Below, piece by piece: positions 1-7,396 of a DNA stretch of 64,000 bases. A program made the position numbers and the translations under genes. This DNA is from Kushneria pakistanensis. Lineage in GTDB: Bacteria; Pseudomonadota; Gammaproteobacteria; Pseudomonadales; Halomonadaceae. Positions within the stretch are counted from its first letter, which is position 1. Each line of letters opens with the position of its first letter. Location of the stretch: NCBI RefSeq assembly GCF_014652795.1, contig NZ_BMZM01000002.1, forward strand, positions 186,001 to 250,000, written 5' to 3'. The notes beneath the pieces were generated by a model that saw only the letters and a program-made list of their open reading frames with translations, searched no databases and had not been told where the DNA came from.

Positions 1-482
1 TCGGCAATGCGACGCAGGGCATAATCCCCCGCCGTATTGCCGTAGGCGTCATTGATGGCCTGAAAGCCCTGAATATCGATGACCAGCAGCGCGGTCTGCT
101 CCAGCTGGGGGTCCAGCCGGGCATGCAGCCGCGCCATGAAATAATGCCGATTCATCAGCCCGGTCAGGGCATCGTGCTGGGCCAGATGATTGCCACGCGC
201 GCGCGCGGCCAGCAACTCGCGATAGCGATTTCGCAGCCGCCAGGTCAGCCGCAGGGATAAAAGACTCGGCACCACCATGGCAATGGCGGCAAAGGCAGTA
301 CAGGTCAGGATAAAGCGCCAGCGTGAGGCGTTATCAAGATCCGGAGGCGGTCCCCAGTTCAGAAGGCGAAAGACGTGTGCTTCCAGCCAGAACATCCAGA
401 TCAGGGCGATCAGAAAGAGGGTTACAAGCGTGGCCGCAAAGAGCACAAGCCCTTGGCGCAGGAGATAACCTTTGGTTCGCAT
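1..482 (-). CDS. Membrane-anchored GGDEF protein, N-terminal part (runs off the window)
   Basis: Probable diguanylate cyclase, making cyclic-di-GMP at the inner membrane. The 160 visible residues contain two hydrophobic segments (about residues 11-33 and 57-77), then a cytoplasmic linker, then the start of a GGDEF domain: DALTGLMNR at 104-112 and a DIQGF metal-binding strand at 136-140. N144 stands at the usual guanine-contacting position, followed by the YGNTAGDYALRRIA helix. The GGDEF/GGEEF loop itself lies beyond base 1, so catalytic competence cannot be judged. The start ATG at 482 is the first in frame after the upstream non-coding stretch; a weak upstream non-ATG start is possible. Confidence 0.85.
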   Translation of the reverse strand, partial: MRTKGYLLRQGLVLFAATLVTLFLIALIWMFWLEAHVFRLLNWGPPPDLDNASRWRFILTCTAFAAIAMVVPSLLSLRLTWRLRNRYRELLAARARGNHLAQHDALTGLMNRHYFMARLHARLDPQLEQTALLVIDIQGFQAINDAYGNTAGDYALRRIA

Positions 483-699
483 GGGAAGAAGTACCAGAAG
501 TCGCGAGCGCTGACTGACAGCAAATTGTTAAGGAACAACTAATGCTATGACAGACGTATCGGCCGCTACTTTAATCTTCTATACCCTGCGTTCATATCAC
601 TGGTTAAGTATTGCGCTGTGGCAAAGCCATTTTCTGATGCGAAAAACCGCGCCTGACACGTGCCGGCGCCGGTTTAATCAATGAAGGGTCAGGGGATGA

Positions 700-960
700 T
701 CAGGCCCTTGAAAGCCGATTGATCTGACCGCGCATGCGCTCGCGCAGGGAGGGCGCCGCCAGCCGGTGCAGGTCATGCGGGGTACAGCGAATGACCCGGC
801 CATGCATTCTGACCAGACAGTCATTGCCATCGGTACACACTGGATGGATATCGCGCTGTACAAGTCTTTCCATTTCCCGTGACGTCAGACCCAGCATGAG
901 CGTTGCTCCGTGACCGTGGATGGCATCTATCGGGCGCAGCATGGCGAGCCCGGATGTCAT
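700..960 (-). CDS. Small hypothetical protein
   Basis: An 86-residue reading frame I do not recognise. The composition is plausible for a soluble protein, with an RPIDAIHGHGATLMLGLTSREME segment near the N-terminus, two cysteines in the middle and an arginine-rich C-terminal helix. Codons favour G or C at the third position, like confirmed neighbours, which supports it being real. No clear Shine-Dalgarno precedes the ATG at 960; a GTG one codon upstream and an ATG seven codons downstream are alternatives. It lies 24 bases after the DUF2256 gene on the same strand, so it may be the last gene of that unit. No function is assigned. Confidence 0.5.
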   Translation of the reverse strand: MTSGLAMLRPIDAIHGHGATLMLGLTSREMERLVQRDIHPVCTDGNDCLVRMHGRVIRCTPHDLHRLAAPSLRERMRGQINRLSRA

Positions 961-984
961 CACGATGACGCGAAGATAACAGTG

Positions 985-1119
985 TCATGACTTCGATCGT
1001 CGACAGCGCTCGGAGCAGTAGATCACGTTGTCCCAGTCACGCGCCCACTTTTTGCGCCAGGTAAAGGGGCGGCCGCATACCGGGCAGGTCTTGGTCGGCA
1101 GGTCGGACTTCTTTCGCAT
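985..1119 (-). CDS. DUF2256 small zinc-binding-like protein
   Basis: A 44-residue basic protein matching the DUF2256 family: [16 protein letters not shown], then the [13 protein letters not shown] tail. Four cysteines (12, 15, 35, 39) form two CxxC/CxxxC pairs that could hold one zinc ion. The family is widespread in proteobacteria and has no established function. The start ATG overlaps the stop codon of the upstream lipoprotein gene (TGATG at 1117-1121), so translation is probably coupled. The C-terminal cluster of arginine and lysine suggests nucleic-acid contact, but that is inference. Confidence 0.88.
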   Translation of the reverse strand: MRKKSDLPTKTCPVCGRPFTWRKKWARDWDNVIYCSERCRRSKS

Positions 1120-1679
1120 CAGTTCAAAGGCGCCGTCACCGCGCTGGACGTCGAAGGCGTGCCGATCCAGTTCGAAATGCCAAGCCGGTCGGGGATCTCT
1201 TCATCGAGCAGGCGCGTCAGCGACAGGGCACTGGCCGAACGGCAGCCGCCATCATGCAAAAGCCTCGCCTGGCGCCCGTCACGACCGGTCCAGGTCACGG
1301 TGTACTGCGACATGTCGGTGACCCTTGGCCCGCAGTTGGTGGATTCACGCTGCTGGTTCATCACCGGCTGCCAGGGCGCAAGCGTACGCTGAAGCTGCGT
1401 GAACGCCTGTTCGCCGTTCTGACGGGCCTGCCGGCCGTAGACCTGCGTATGTTCCCGGCCCACGAAACGGGTCGTCCCGTCGGCGAGCACCTCTACCGAG
1501 TAGACCGGGCAGAAGCCGTGACAGGGGCCGACATCGTAGCGAATACTGGCCAGATCGCCGGCCGTCGGGGTTCGCCCGGTGTCGCTTCGCTGCGAGGGCT
1601 GTGTGTGATCACCGCCGGCGCAGCCCGCCAGCAGCAGTGCCGTACCCGCCAAAAACCCGGACGAGAAACAGGATTTCAT
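1119..1679 (-). CDS. DUF6438 domain lipoprotein
   Basis: A 186-residue predicted lipoprotein. It has a hydrophobic signal and a lipobox LLAGC with the lipid-bearing cysteine at residue 20, followed by a Gly/Ser/Thr-rich linker. A DUF6438-like domain starts at about residue 43 with the pattern [19 protein letters not shown], which is typical of the family. Several further cysteines suggest disulfides in the periplasm. The ATG at 1679 is chosen because a GGAG motif sits about eight bases upstream and the signal peptide begins there; the open frame continues further upstream without a sensible N-terminus. Its stop overlaps the start of the DUF2256 gene. Function unknown. Confidence 0.8.
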   Translation of the reverse strand: MKSCFSSGFLAGTALLLAGCAGGDHTQPSQRSDTGRTPTAGDLASIRYDVGPCHGFCPVYSVEVLADGTTRFVGREHTQVYGRQARQNGEQAFTQLQRTLAPWQPVMNQQRESTNCGPRVTDMSQYTVTWTGRDGRQARLLHDGGCRSASALSLTRLLDEEIPDRLGISNWIGTPSTSSAVTAPLN

Positions 1680-1749
1680 ACGCAGCTCCCTGAAGCATGA
1701 GTCATGGCCCCGTGGGTCACACGAGGCGGCATGGTTCAAGCGTAGTTCG

Positions 1750-2343
1750 TTACTCTCGGGTCCTCCCCGGCGGATGCAGGTTTTCGCCCCAGCGCGGCAT
1801 GCCGTCGATCTCGATATCAAAGAGATCCAGCGCGCGCGCCACGCTGTGATCCACCATCTCCTCGAGCGTGGCCGGTCGGGCGTAGAAGGCCGGTACCGGG
1901 GGAAACAGGATGGCGCCCATCTCGGTCAGGCTGGTCATGGTGCGCAGATGCCCCAGATGCAGCGGCGTTTCCCGCAGCATCAGTACCAGCCGGCGCCGCT
2001 CCTTGAGTACCACATCAGCGGCGCGCGAAATCAGGTTGGTGGTTGTGCCGGTGGCGATCTCCGACATGGTCTTGATCGAGCAGGGGGCCACCAGCATTCC
2101 CAGCGTGCGAAAGGAGCCGGAGGCCAATGATGCGCCGATATCGCCCACCGGGTGTACCTCGTCGGCCAGTGCAAACAATTGCTCGCGACTGATGCCGGTT
2201 TCATAGCGCCGGGTCAGCTCGGCAGATTTGGACACCACCAGATGGGTCTCGATATTCAGCGGCCTGAGCAGTTCCAGGGCGCGCGCGCCGTAGACAAAGC
2301 CGGTCGCACCGGTAATGGCAATGATCAGACGGCGGGGGGTCAT
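1750..2343 (-). CDS. ubiX: UbiX-type flavin prenyltransferase
   Basis: Makes prenylated FMN from dimethylallyl monophosphate and FMN, the cofactor of UbiD decarboxylases in ubiquinone synthesis. The 197-residue length is normal. Family features seen: the N-terminal [17 protein letters not shown] flavin-binding loop, [22 protein letters not shown] and the [13 protein letters not shown] segment carrying the conserved Arg-Glu near the prenyl donor. GGGAG lies ahead of the ATG. It sits downstream of rnz on the same strand with a gap of about 100 bases; no ubiD lies in the window. Confidence 0.95.
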   Translation of the reverse strand: MTPRRLIIAITGATGFVYGARALELLRPLNIETHLVVSKSAELTRRYETGISREQLFALADEVHPVGDIGASLASGSFRTLGMLVAPCSIKTMSEIATGTTTNLISRAADVVLKERRRLVLMLRETPLHLGHLRTMTSLTEMGAILFPPVPAFYARPATLEEMVDHSVARALDLFDIEIDGMPRWGENLHPPGRTRE

Positions 2344-2401
2344 CAGGGCTCCCTGGGGTCATGAAAGAGTGTCATGAAAGAACGCGTGAGCGCCCATTGT
2401 A

Positions 2402-2455
2402 GCCGGGCACGGCGTCATTCACATCGAAGCCGGGCACCGACTCATTCACACCGTT
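2402..2455. repeat. Imperfect 27-bp tandem repeat across the rnz stop codon
   Basis: Two adjacent 27-base units (2402-2428 and 2429-2455) share about 21 positions, including GCCGGGCAC and TCATTCACA. The right-hand copy contains the last codons and stop of rnz. This looks like a small local duplication that leaves a decayed second copy of the gene's 3' end. Confidence 0.6.
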
Positions 2456-3410
2456 GCAGCCTGTGGTCACGCGACAGCTCAAACACGGCAAGGTCCTCGG
2501 CCAGCATCAGCGTGGCGCCAAAGTGCTCACGCGCTTCCTGCTCGATCTCGTCAATGCAGTACGCCGATCCCGGGCGACTGGCGTAGCGCGGACTGAAATG
2601 GGTCAGGATCAGCCCGGCGAGCCCTGCCCTGTCGGCAAAGGCGGCAATGCGGGCGGCACTGCTGTGGCCATGATCCGTACCCTGACGAGTGATCACCGCC
2701 TCGGTATAGGTCGCCTCATGCACCAGCACGTCTGCCTCGCGGCAAAACGCTGTCAGAAGATCCGGCGTATCGTTGTCGCCGGCCACCACCAGCCGCCGCG
2801 GCGTGCGCGAGGGCAGGCGATAGTCGGCGCCGTCGAGATGGCGCCCCTGATCGTCGGTTACCGTCTCGCCGCGCTGAAGCCGGCCCCAGATCAGGCCCGG
2901 GGCGATCCCTTCCGCCATGAGCAGCGCCGTATCCAGCGATGCCTCGACATGACGCTCCTCGAACGCGTAGGCGTAGCACTCGACGCCATGGGACAGGGGC
3001 GTGGCGCGCACGGTGACATCGGCAAGGCTCAAGGGCGTATCAACCAGCGTTGAGGCCTCGATGTAGATCAGCTCGAAATCGAAAAAAAGCCCGGTGGTGG
3101 CCTTCATCGCCTCGATATATTCCCAAACGGCCGGCGGCCCCACCAGCGTCAGCGGCGCCCGGCGTCCGGCCATCGAGGCGCTGGCCAAAAGCCCGGGCAG
3201 GCCGTAGCAGTGATCGGCGTGAATATGGGTGATCAGAACCGCCTCGAGCCGGGCCAGACTCAGGGGCGTGCGCATCAGCTGATACTGGGTGCCTTCACCG
3301 CAGTCAATGAGATACCAGCGCCGCTGCCCTTCGGGCTGCAGGGCCAGCGCACTGACATGGCGGGTTCGGGTGGGCATGCCGGCCGAGGTGCCCAGAAAAC
3401 GCAGTTGCAT
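2442..3410 (-). CDS. rnz: Ribonuclease Z (tRNA 3'-processing endonuclease)
   Basis: A metallo-beta-lactamase-fold nuclease that trims the 3' trailer of tRNA precursors. The 322-residue protein has the ElaC-type N-terminus (LRFLGTSAGMPTRTRHVSALAL), the zinc motif HIHADH at residues 62-67, an exosite-like insertion around 150-190, VVAGDNDT for the later metal aspartate, HGHSSA and the C-terminal LTHFSPRY histidine strand. All the metal ligands expected for the family appear present. It is a stand-alone gene between ubiX and a divergently transcribed DUF4174 gene. Confidence 0.95.
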   Translation of the reverse strand: MQLRFLGTSAGMPTRTRHVSALALQPEGQRRWYLIDCGEGTQYQLMRTPLSLARLEAVLITHIHADHCYGLPGLLASASMAGRRAPLTLVGPPAVWEYIEAMKATTGLFFDFELIYIEASTLVDTPLSLADVTVRATPLSHGVECYAYAFEERHVEASLDTALLMAEGIAPGLIWGRLQRGETVTDDQGRHLDGADYRLPSRTPRRLVVAGDNDTPDLLTAFCREADVLVHEATYTEAVITRQGTDHGHSSAARIAAFADRAGLAGLILTHFSPRYASRPGSAYCIDEIEQEAREHFGATLMLAEDLAVFELSRDHRLQRCE

Positions 3411-3510
3411 GGCGATGACCTCGTGGTATTAAGCAGAGTGTGATGATGGCAAACATGTCAGACGCTATGCTGGGAAACATCGCAACGACAACCTGTCACA
3501 GGAGTAGATC

Positions 3511-3954
3511 ATGAAACACTGGATCATGCCGGCTCTGCTGGCCGCCGGACTGAGTGGCGCCGGCGCGCAGGCCGACCAGGTCGACCCGGCCGCCAATCCG
3601 CTGCTGACCGACAAGTGGCAGTCGCGCCCGCTGGTCATGGTGACGCCGAGTGCCGACAACAGCGATTACGAGCGCATGCGCGGCATTGTCGAGACGCAGC
3701 GCAATGCCTTTAACGACCGTGACATGGTGCTCTACACCGTGGAAGACGGCGCGGGCATGAAGGAAGGCGAGCGCCTGACCGAAGCCGAAACCGGCGCCCT
3801 GCTCTCCTCATTGGGTCTGAACGCCAGTGGGCCATTGACTACGGTGCTCATCGGCAAGGATGGCGGCAAGAAGGTGCAGCAGGAGGGCTTTGTCGACCCC
3901 CGCCAGCTGTTTGATACGGTCGATAACATGCCGATGCGTCGCGCGCGTCAGTAG
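3511..3954 (+). CDS. Secreted DUF4174 protein
   Basis: A 147-residue protein with a cleavable signal peptide (cleavage probably after GAQA, about residue 21) and a single DUF4174 domain. That domain has a thioredoxin-like pattern: RPLVMVTPSADN strand, RNAFNDRDMVLYTVED, then TTVLIGKDGGKKVQQEGFVDPRQLFDTVDNMPMRR. It lacks the CxxC of true thioredoxins. It is probably periplasmic; the role is unknown. A good CAGGAG lies eight bases before the ATG. The next gene starts 34 bases downstream on the same strand. Confidence 0.82.
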   Translation: MKHWIMPALLAAGLSGAGAQADQVDPAANPLLTDKWQSRPLVMVTPSADNSDYERMRGIVETQRNAFNDRDMVLYTVEDGAGMKEGERLTEAETGALLSSLGLNASGPLTTVLIGKDGGKKVQQEGFVDPRQLFDTVDNMPMRRARQ

Positions 3955-3988
3955 GCCGTCACGGATAAAACAACCAGGAGGGTCACCC

Positions 3989-4939
3989 ATGCGCTGCGCG
4001 ATTCTTGATGACTATCAGCATGCGGCGCAGGCCATGGCCGACTGGACGCGTCTCGAGGAGCGCGTGGCGATCACGGTCTTTCACGACCATGTTGACGATG
4101 AAGATACGCTGATTGAGCGGCTCTCGCCCTTTGACGTGATTGTCATCATGCGCGAGCGCACGCCCTTTCCGGCCCCACTGTTGTCACGTCTGCCGAATCT
4201 GAAACTGCTGATTACCTCGGGGATGCGCAATGCGGCCATCGATATCGAGGCGGCGCGCAAACGCGGTGTTACGGTGTGCGGCACCGACAGTCACCCCGCG
4301 CCGCCCACGGAGCTTGCCTGGGCGCTGATACTGGGGCTGGCGCGCCATCTGCCGGCCGAGCATCACCACTTCACCACCAATGGTCCCTGGCAGAGCACGG
4401 TCGGCATGACGCTGGCGGGGCGCACGCTGGGCATCATGGGGCTTGGGAAGATCGGTACGCGCATGGCACACATCGCGAAGGCCTTTGATATGGAAGTACT
4501 GGCCTGGAGCGAACATCTCACCCAGGCGCGCTGTGATGAGGTCGGGGTAACGCTGGCCAAATCGAAACGGGCATTGCTGAGCGAAAGCGATATCGTCTCG
4601 ATTCATCTGGTGCTGAGTGCACGCACCCATCATTTGATCGATCGACAGGCGCTTGAATGGATGTCGCCTTCGGCACTTTTGATCAATACCTCACGCGCTG
4701 CCATCGTCGACCAGGCCGCGTTGGTCGAGGTGCTGCAGGACGACCGGATAGCCGGTGCGGGGCTGGATGTGTTCGAGCAGGAGCCGCTGGCGTTCGATCA
4801 TCCCCTGCGCCGGCTGCCCAATGTGCTGGCCACACCGCATATCGGCTATGTCAGTGATACCAACTATCGCACCTGGTTTGGCCAGGCCATCGAGAATATC
4901 GAGGCCTGGCTTGCGGGCACGCCGATCAGAAGGCTCTGA
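3989..4939 (+). CDS. D-isomer-specific 2-hydroxyacid dehydrogenase
   Basis: NAD(P)-dependent oxidoreductase of 316 residues acting on a 2-hydroxyacid/2-oxoacid pair; the substrate is not predictable. It has the nucleotide motif GLGKIG at 151-156 and the catalytic triad Arg236 (NTSRA), Glu265 (FEQEPL) and His284 (ATPHIGY). Residue 237 is Ala where many relatives have Gly. The ATG at 3989 follows a strong AGGAGG at 3976-3981; the reading frame opens earlier but overlaps the DUF4174 gene. Its stop is only two bases from the convergent GFA gene. Confidence 0.92.
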   Translation: MRCAILDDYQHAAQAMADWTRLEERVAITVFHDHVDDEDTLIERLSPFDVIVIMRERTPFPAPLLSRLPNLKLLITSGMRNAAIDIEAARKRGVTVCGTDSHPAPPTELAWALILGLARHLPAEHHHFTTNGPWQSTVGMTLAGRTLGIMGLGKIGTRMAHIAKAFDMEVLAWSEHLTQARCDEVGVTLAKSKRALLSESDIVSIHLVLSARTHHLIDRQALEWMSPSALLINTSRAAIVDQAALVEVLQDDRIAGAGLDVFEQEPLAFDHPLRRLPNVLATPHIGYVSDTNYRTWFGQAIENIEAWLAGTPIRRL

Positions 4940-4941
4940 GA

Positions 4942-5364
4942 CTACCCCTGACGCGGGATAATGTCGCTGTCCACGTCCTGCGAGAACCGGCGGGTCTCGT
5001 TGGCAAAATCATAAAAGCCGGGCTTGTCCTTGATGTAGATTTCTTCGGTCATCACCATGGGTGACTGGTCATCAAAGGTGCCGGCCGTGAACGCATAGGC
5101 GTTGTCAGGCGTATGGCGAAAATAGAGCTGGCTGCCGCAGCGCAGACAGAAGCCGCGCTCGCCCTGCTCGGAGGAGTGATAGATCCCTACGGGCGAGGCG
5201 TCATCAAACACCGGCTCGCCGTCACAGACGACGCCCAGCATGGGCCCACCCGTAGCCTTGCGGCATAACGAACAATGGCAGACGTGCACCTCGCCACCAT
5301 GACGTACCGTAAACCGCACCTGGCCGCAGAGGCAGCCACCTGCCCTTTCCGTAATGTCGGTCAT
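4942..5364 (-). CDS. GFA-domain zinc protein (glutathione-dependent formaldehyde-activating family)
   Basis: A 140-residue cytosolic protein of the GFA/CENP-V family. Zinc-binding cysteines are evident: CLCG at 11-13, VCHCSLC with C29, C31 and C34, and GFCLRCGSQ near residue 75. Family members are called S-(hydroxymethyl)glutathione synthases, but most are not characterised, so no reaction is assigned. The start at 5364 follows GGAAGAG at good spacing. A longer frame to 5451 is open but has no family sequence. It converges on the dehydrogenase gene. Confidence 0.85.
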   Translation of the reverse strand: MTDITERAGGCLCGQVRFTVRHGGEVHVCHCSLCRKATGGPMLGVVCDGEPVFDDASPVGIYHSSEQGERGFCLRCGSQLYFRHTPDNAYAFTAGTFDDQSPMVMTEEIYIKDKPGFYDFANETRRFSQDVDSDIIPRQG

Positions 5365-5621
5365 GATCTCTTCCTTGAAGGCCTTACCCGGTAATGCAGC
5401 CACTGCCGGACGGTGATCAGTGTCTGCGCCAATCGCGTTGTCATTAAGCACCGTATCACGGTGTCAGTCTCTGGAGATCCAGTATGAGACATCAGCAACC
5501 TCTATATTCATGGCAAATGATAAAAGTGTCATGTGCTTTCTCACCATACAGACGCCCCAATGCCGGTGGCCTGCTACGCTCAAGGGGAGAATTGTTGTCC
5601 TGATCACTCCGGGAGCCACCC

Positions 5622-6014
5622 ATGAGCATGGAACTGTATCTGTTGGGCTGGACGCTGGTGCTTGCCATCGTCCAGATCCTGCTGCCTGCGATGTATCGCA
5701 ATCGCGAGACCGGCATTGACTACAATGCCGGCCCGCGCGACAAGGAAGGCCCACCGATGGGGGTGGTGACGGCGCGGCTGTTTCGTGCCCAGAAGAATCT
5801 GTTTGAAACATTGCCGCTGTTTATCGGCGCCATTCTGATCGCCCACGTCGGCCTTCAGGAAGGCGCGATGACGGCCTGGGGCGCGTGGCTCTATTTCCTG
5901 GCCCGTGTGGCCTACGTTCCCCTTTATGCCATGGGCATTCCCTACGTGCGCTCAATGGTCTGGGGCGTCAGCCTGCTTGGGCTCGTGCTGGTGGTACTGG
6001 CGGTCATCTTCTAG
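5622..6014 (+). CDS. MAPEG family membrane protein
   Basis: A 130-residue integral membrane protein of the MAPEG family (membrane-associated eicosanoid and glutathione metabolism), with about four hydrophobic helices at residues 3-20, 53-72, 79-98 and 108-129. The family hallmark segment RLFRAQKNLFETLPLF lies at about residues 45-60, followed by an ARVAYVPLYAMGIPYVRS helix. Bacterial members are mostly uncharacterised. GGGAG precedes the ATG. Its transcript should end at the hairpin at 6045-6076. Confidence 0.9.
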   Translation: MSMELYLLGWTLVLAIVQILLPAMYRNRETGIDYNAGPRDKEGPPMGVVTARLFRAQKNLFETLPLFIGAILIAHVGLQEGAMTAWGAWLYFLARVAYVPLYAMGIPYVRSMVWGVSLLGLVLVVLAVIF

Positions 6015-6044
6015 ACCGCGCCTTTTCTGCCTGATTGATGGATC

Positions 6045-6076
6045 AAAAAACGCCCGGCACATGGCCGGGCGTTTTT
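6045..6076 (+). terminator. Rho-independent terminator
   Basis: Perfect 8-bp stem CGCCCGGC/GCCGGGCG with a 5-base loop (6051-6071), followed by five T and preceded by six A. It would work for the MAPEG gene and could also act on the opposite strand. Confidence 0.9.
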
Positions 6077-6125
6077 AATGTCGCGACAAGCAGTGGTCAG
6101 GCGTCGGAAAAGTAACCGGAAGGAC

Positions 6126-6157
6126 ATGAAAAATGCCGCCTCGATGGGCGGCATTTT
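6126..6157 (-). terminator. Rho-independent terminator of the zinc-ribbon transcript
   Basis: An 11-bp stem (AAAATGCCGCC with its complement, 6130-6140 and 6147-6157) around a 6-base loop. On the minus strand it ends in a run of five T. It lies just after the small zinc-ribbon gene. Confidence 0.85.
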
Positions 6158-6183
6158 GGGAGATTTGCGGTTTCGGCCGACTA

Positions 6184-6435
6184 TCAGGCGGAAACGCGAT
6201 GCCCGATCTGGTGATCATTGATGGGGCGGCTCTCGCGGGCCATCATGAGCGTCAGTGTTCTGGACTTGTTCAGCGTCTGCATGGCAAAGGACGGTGCGTG
6301 AAGGTCGTTCCAGTGACCAACCGTGTCCAGAAATTCGCCACACTCGGAGCAGGTAATTTCATCCCACTCGTTGCAGGTGTCCATCGGAGCGTTCTGATCG
6401 TGACCACAGCGTGTGCAGGAGATGTAGTGTGTCAT
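6184..6435 (-). CDS. Small zinc-ribbon protein
   Basis: An 83-residue protein with two CxxC knuckles (C7/C10 in CTRCG and C29/C32 in CSECG) spaced as in a zinc ribbon, and a hydrophilic C-terminal half. I do not recognise a named family. A clear AAGGAA Shine-Dalgarno lies seven bases before the ATG, and the gene is followed by a good terminator at 6126-6157, so it is very likely expressed. Its 5' leader of about 200 bases is the most unusual non-coding element of the window: seven hairpins with GGA loops, with further GGA in the ribosome binding site. This predicts control by a CsrA/RsmA protein. Function unknown. Confidence 0.7.
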   Translation of the reverse strand: MTHYISCTRCGHDQNAPMDTCNEWDEITCSECGEFLDTVGHWNDLHAPSFAMQTLNKSRTLTLMMARESRPINDHQIGHRVSA

Positions 6436-6642
6436 GACTCGGTTCCTTCCCTGGTGATGTTACCGCCCGTCCTGGGCGATATGGTTGGCAATCCTTGCCT
6501 TTGGCCATCCTGGCCGATATCTGCGGCAGTCCCTGCCGTGGCGTTCCTCGCCGTACTGATCAACGTCCCTGTCGATCCCGGGTCAGCGTCCGTGCTGACC
6601 GTGTGAACACACTTTGGCATAGCGCCATTCAATGTACAAGGG
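6436..6642 (-). ncRNA. Leader RNA with seven GGA-loop hairpins (CsrA/RsmA-binding type)
   Basis: Read on the minus strand, seven short stem-loops follow one another, each with GGA in the loop. Plus coordinates and minus-strand loops are: 6581-6600 (loop ACGGAC, 7-bp stem), 6558-6577 (AGGGAC, 7 bp with one GU), 6540-6552 (AGGAA, 4 bp), 6524-6538 (GGA within AGGGA, up to 6 bp), 6503-6515 (AGGAT, 4 bp), 6487-6499 (AGGAT, 4 bp) and 6464-6478 (AGGAC, 5 bp). Two more GGA motifs fall in the Shine-Dalgarno region at 6443-6454. ANGGA in a hairpin loop is the established CsrA/RsmA site. There is no terminator between the array and the zinc-ribbon ATG, so it reads as an mRNA leader, though processing to a free RNA is possible. 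Confidence 0.7.
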
Positions 6643-6677
6643 TTGTACATTATAATTTTTTGTAAACATTAAACCCG
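6631..6677 (-). promoter_or_regulatory. Promoter with overlapping perfect palindrome
   Basis: The minus strand has a consensus -10 TATAAT at 6654-6649. The -35 at 6677-6672 (CGGGTT, 17-base spacing) is poor, which suggests activator dependence. Overlapping the -10 and the expected start near 6642 is a perfect palindrome: 9-base arms AATGTACAA (6631-6639) and TTGTACATT (6643-6651) around GGG. A matching TTGTACAA element stands alone at 6758-6765. This looks like a repressor operator, or a 5' stabilising hairpin. Confidence 0.6.
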
Positions 6678-6806
6678 GGTTAGGAAAACGTTTCTGCATG
6701 TTTTTATGTGACATTTTGAAGAACATACGTCAAAAACTGACCCACGTTTCTCTCAACTTGTACAACACTGTTTTCTAACCCTCCTGGATGCCCTTCCGCC
6801 ATGGCG

Positions 6807-7370
6807 TCAACAGGACATGCAGGGCCCATGCTTGCGGCGAAAGGTATCGGGGTAATCCAGTACAAGCCCCTGATCATCGACTTCCAGCTGCGCCGTGAAG
6901 CCGCTATCGAGGCCTTCATAGCGCCAGCCCCGGGATGACAGGCGCGTATAGCGCTGGCGCGCGATGCTTAAGGTCAGCGCCGGAACGGACAGTAGCGCAA
7001 CCCTCAGGGTCGACGACTCGCCGATACTCAGGCCCAGCCGTCGAATGGGTAGCGTGTTGGTAAAGGGGGTGGCCGCAATATCAATATCGATACAGCCTGT
7101 CAGTGATGACAGCAGCACCTGCTCATCGCGCCACCACTGCCCGTGCCCATCGATTGAAAGATGGCATTCCCGCCCATCCGTCAGCCGGGCCGATAGCCGC
7201 TGAAGTCGCCAGTGCACATCCAGCTGCAGTCGATAGGTCAGTTGCCAGGGAGCGCCAGCGTGGCGACCTTCCACACGGCTGGCGGCGTCAACACCGTCAC
7301 TGCCGATATGCAGCCGCAAATGTTCACTGCCCTGGTGATCCCAGCCGGTCCAGCTGCTCTCTCGCTGCAT
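6807..7370 (-). CDS. Putative glycolipid-binding family protein (DUF1089)
   Basis: A 187-residue protein rich in beta strands that matches the DUF1089 'putative glycolipid-binding' family: the SEHLRLHIGSDGVDAASRV N-terminus, RYTRLSSRGWRYEGLDSGFTAQLEVDDQ, and LVLDYPDTFRR at the C-terminus. The family fold resembles lipoprotein-localisation-factor-type barrels. No signal peptide is visible, so it is probably cytosolic. The biochemical role is not established. It lies 26 bases downstream of cdd on the same strand. Confidence 0.8.
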   Translation of the reverse strand: MQRESSWTGWDHQGSEHLRLHIGSDGVDAASRVEGRHAGAPWQLTYRLQLDVHWRLQRLSARLTDGRECHLSIDGHGQWWRDEQVLLSSLTGCIDIDIAATPFTNTLPIRRLGLSIGESSTLRVALLSVPALTLSIARQRYTRLSSRGWRYEGLDSGFTAQLEVDDQGLVLDYPDTFRRKHGPCMSC

Positions 7371-7396
7371 ATGTCTTCTCCCCTCACCGATCGGAT

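Noticed and set aside
6133-6606. Plus-strand frame of 157 codons across the GGA-hairpin array
   Set aside because: It is antisense to the zinc-ribbon gene and its leader, and translates the hairpins into repetitive hydrophobic sequence. The hairpin pattern and the minus-strand gene explain the region better.
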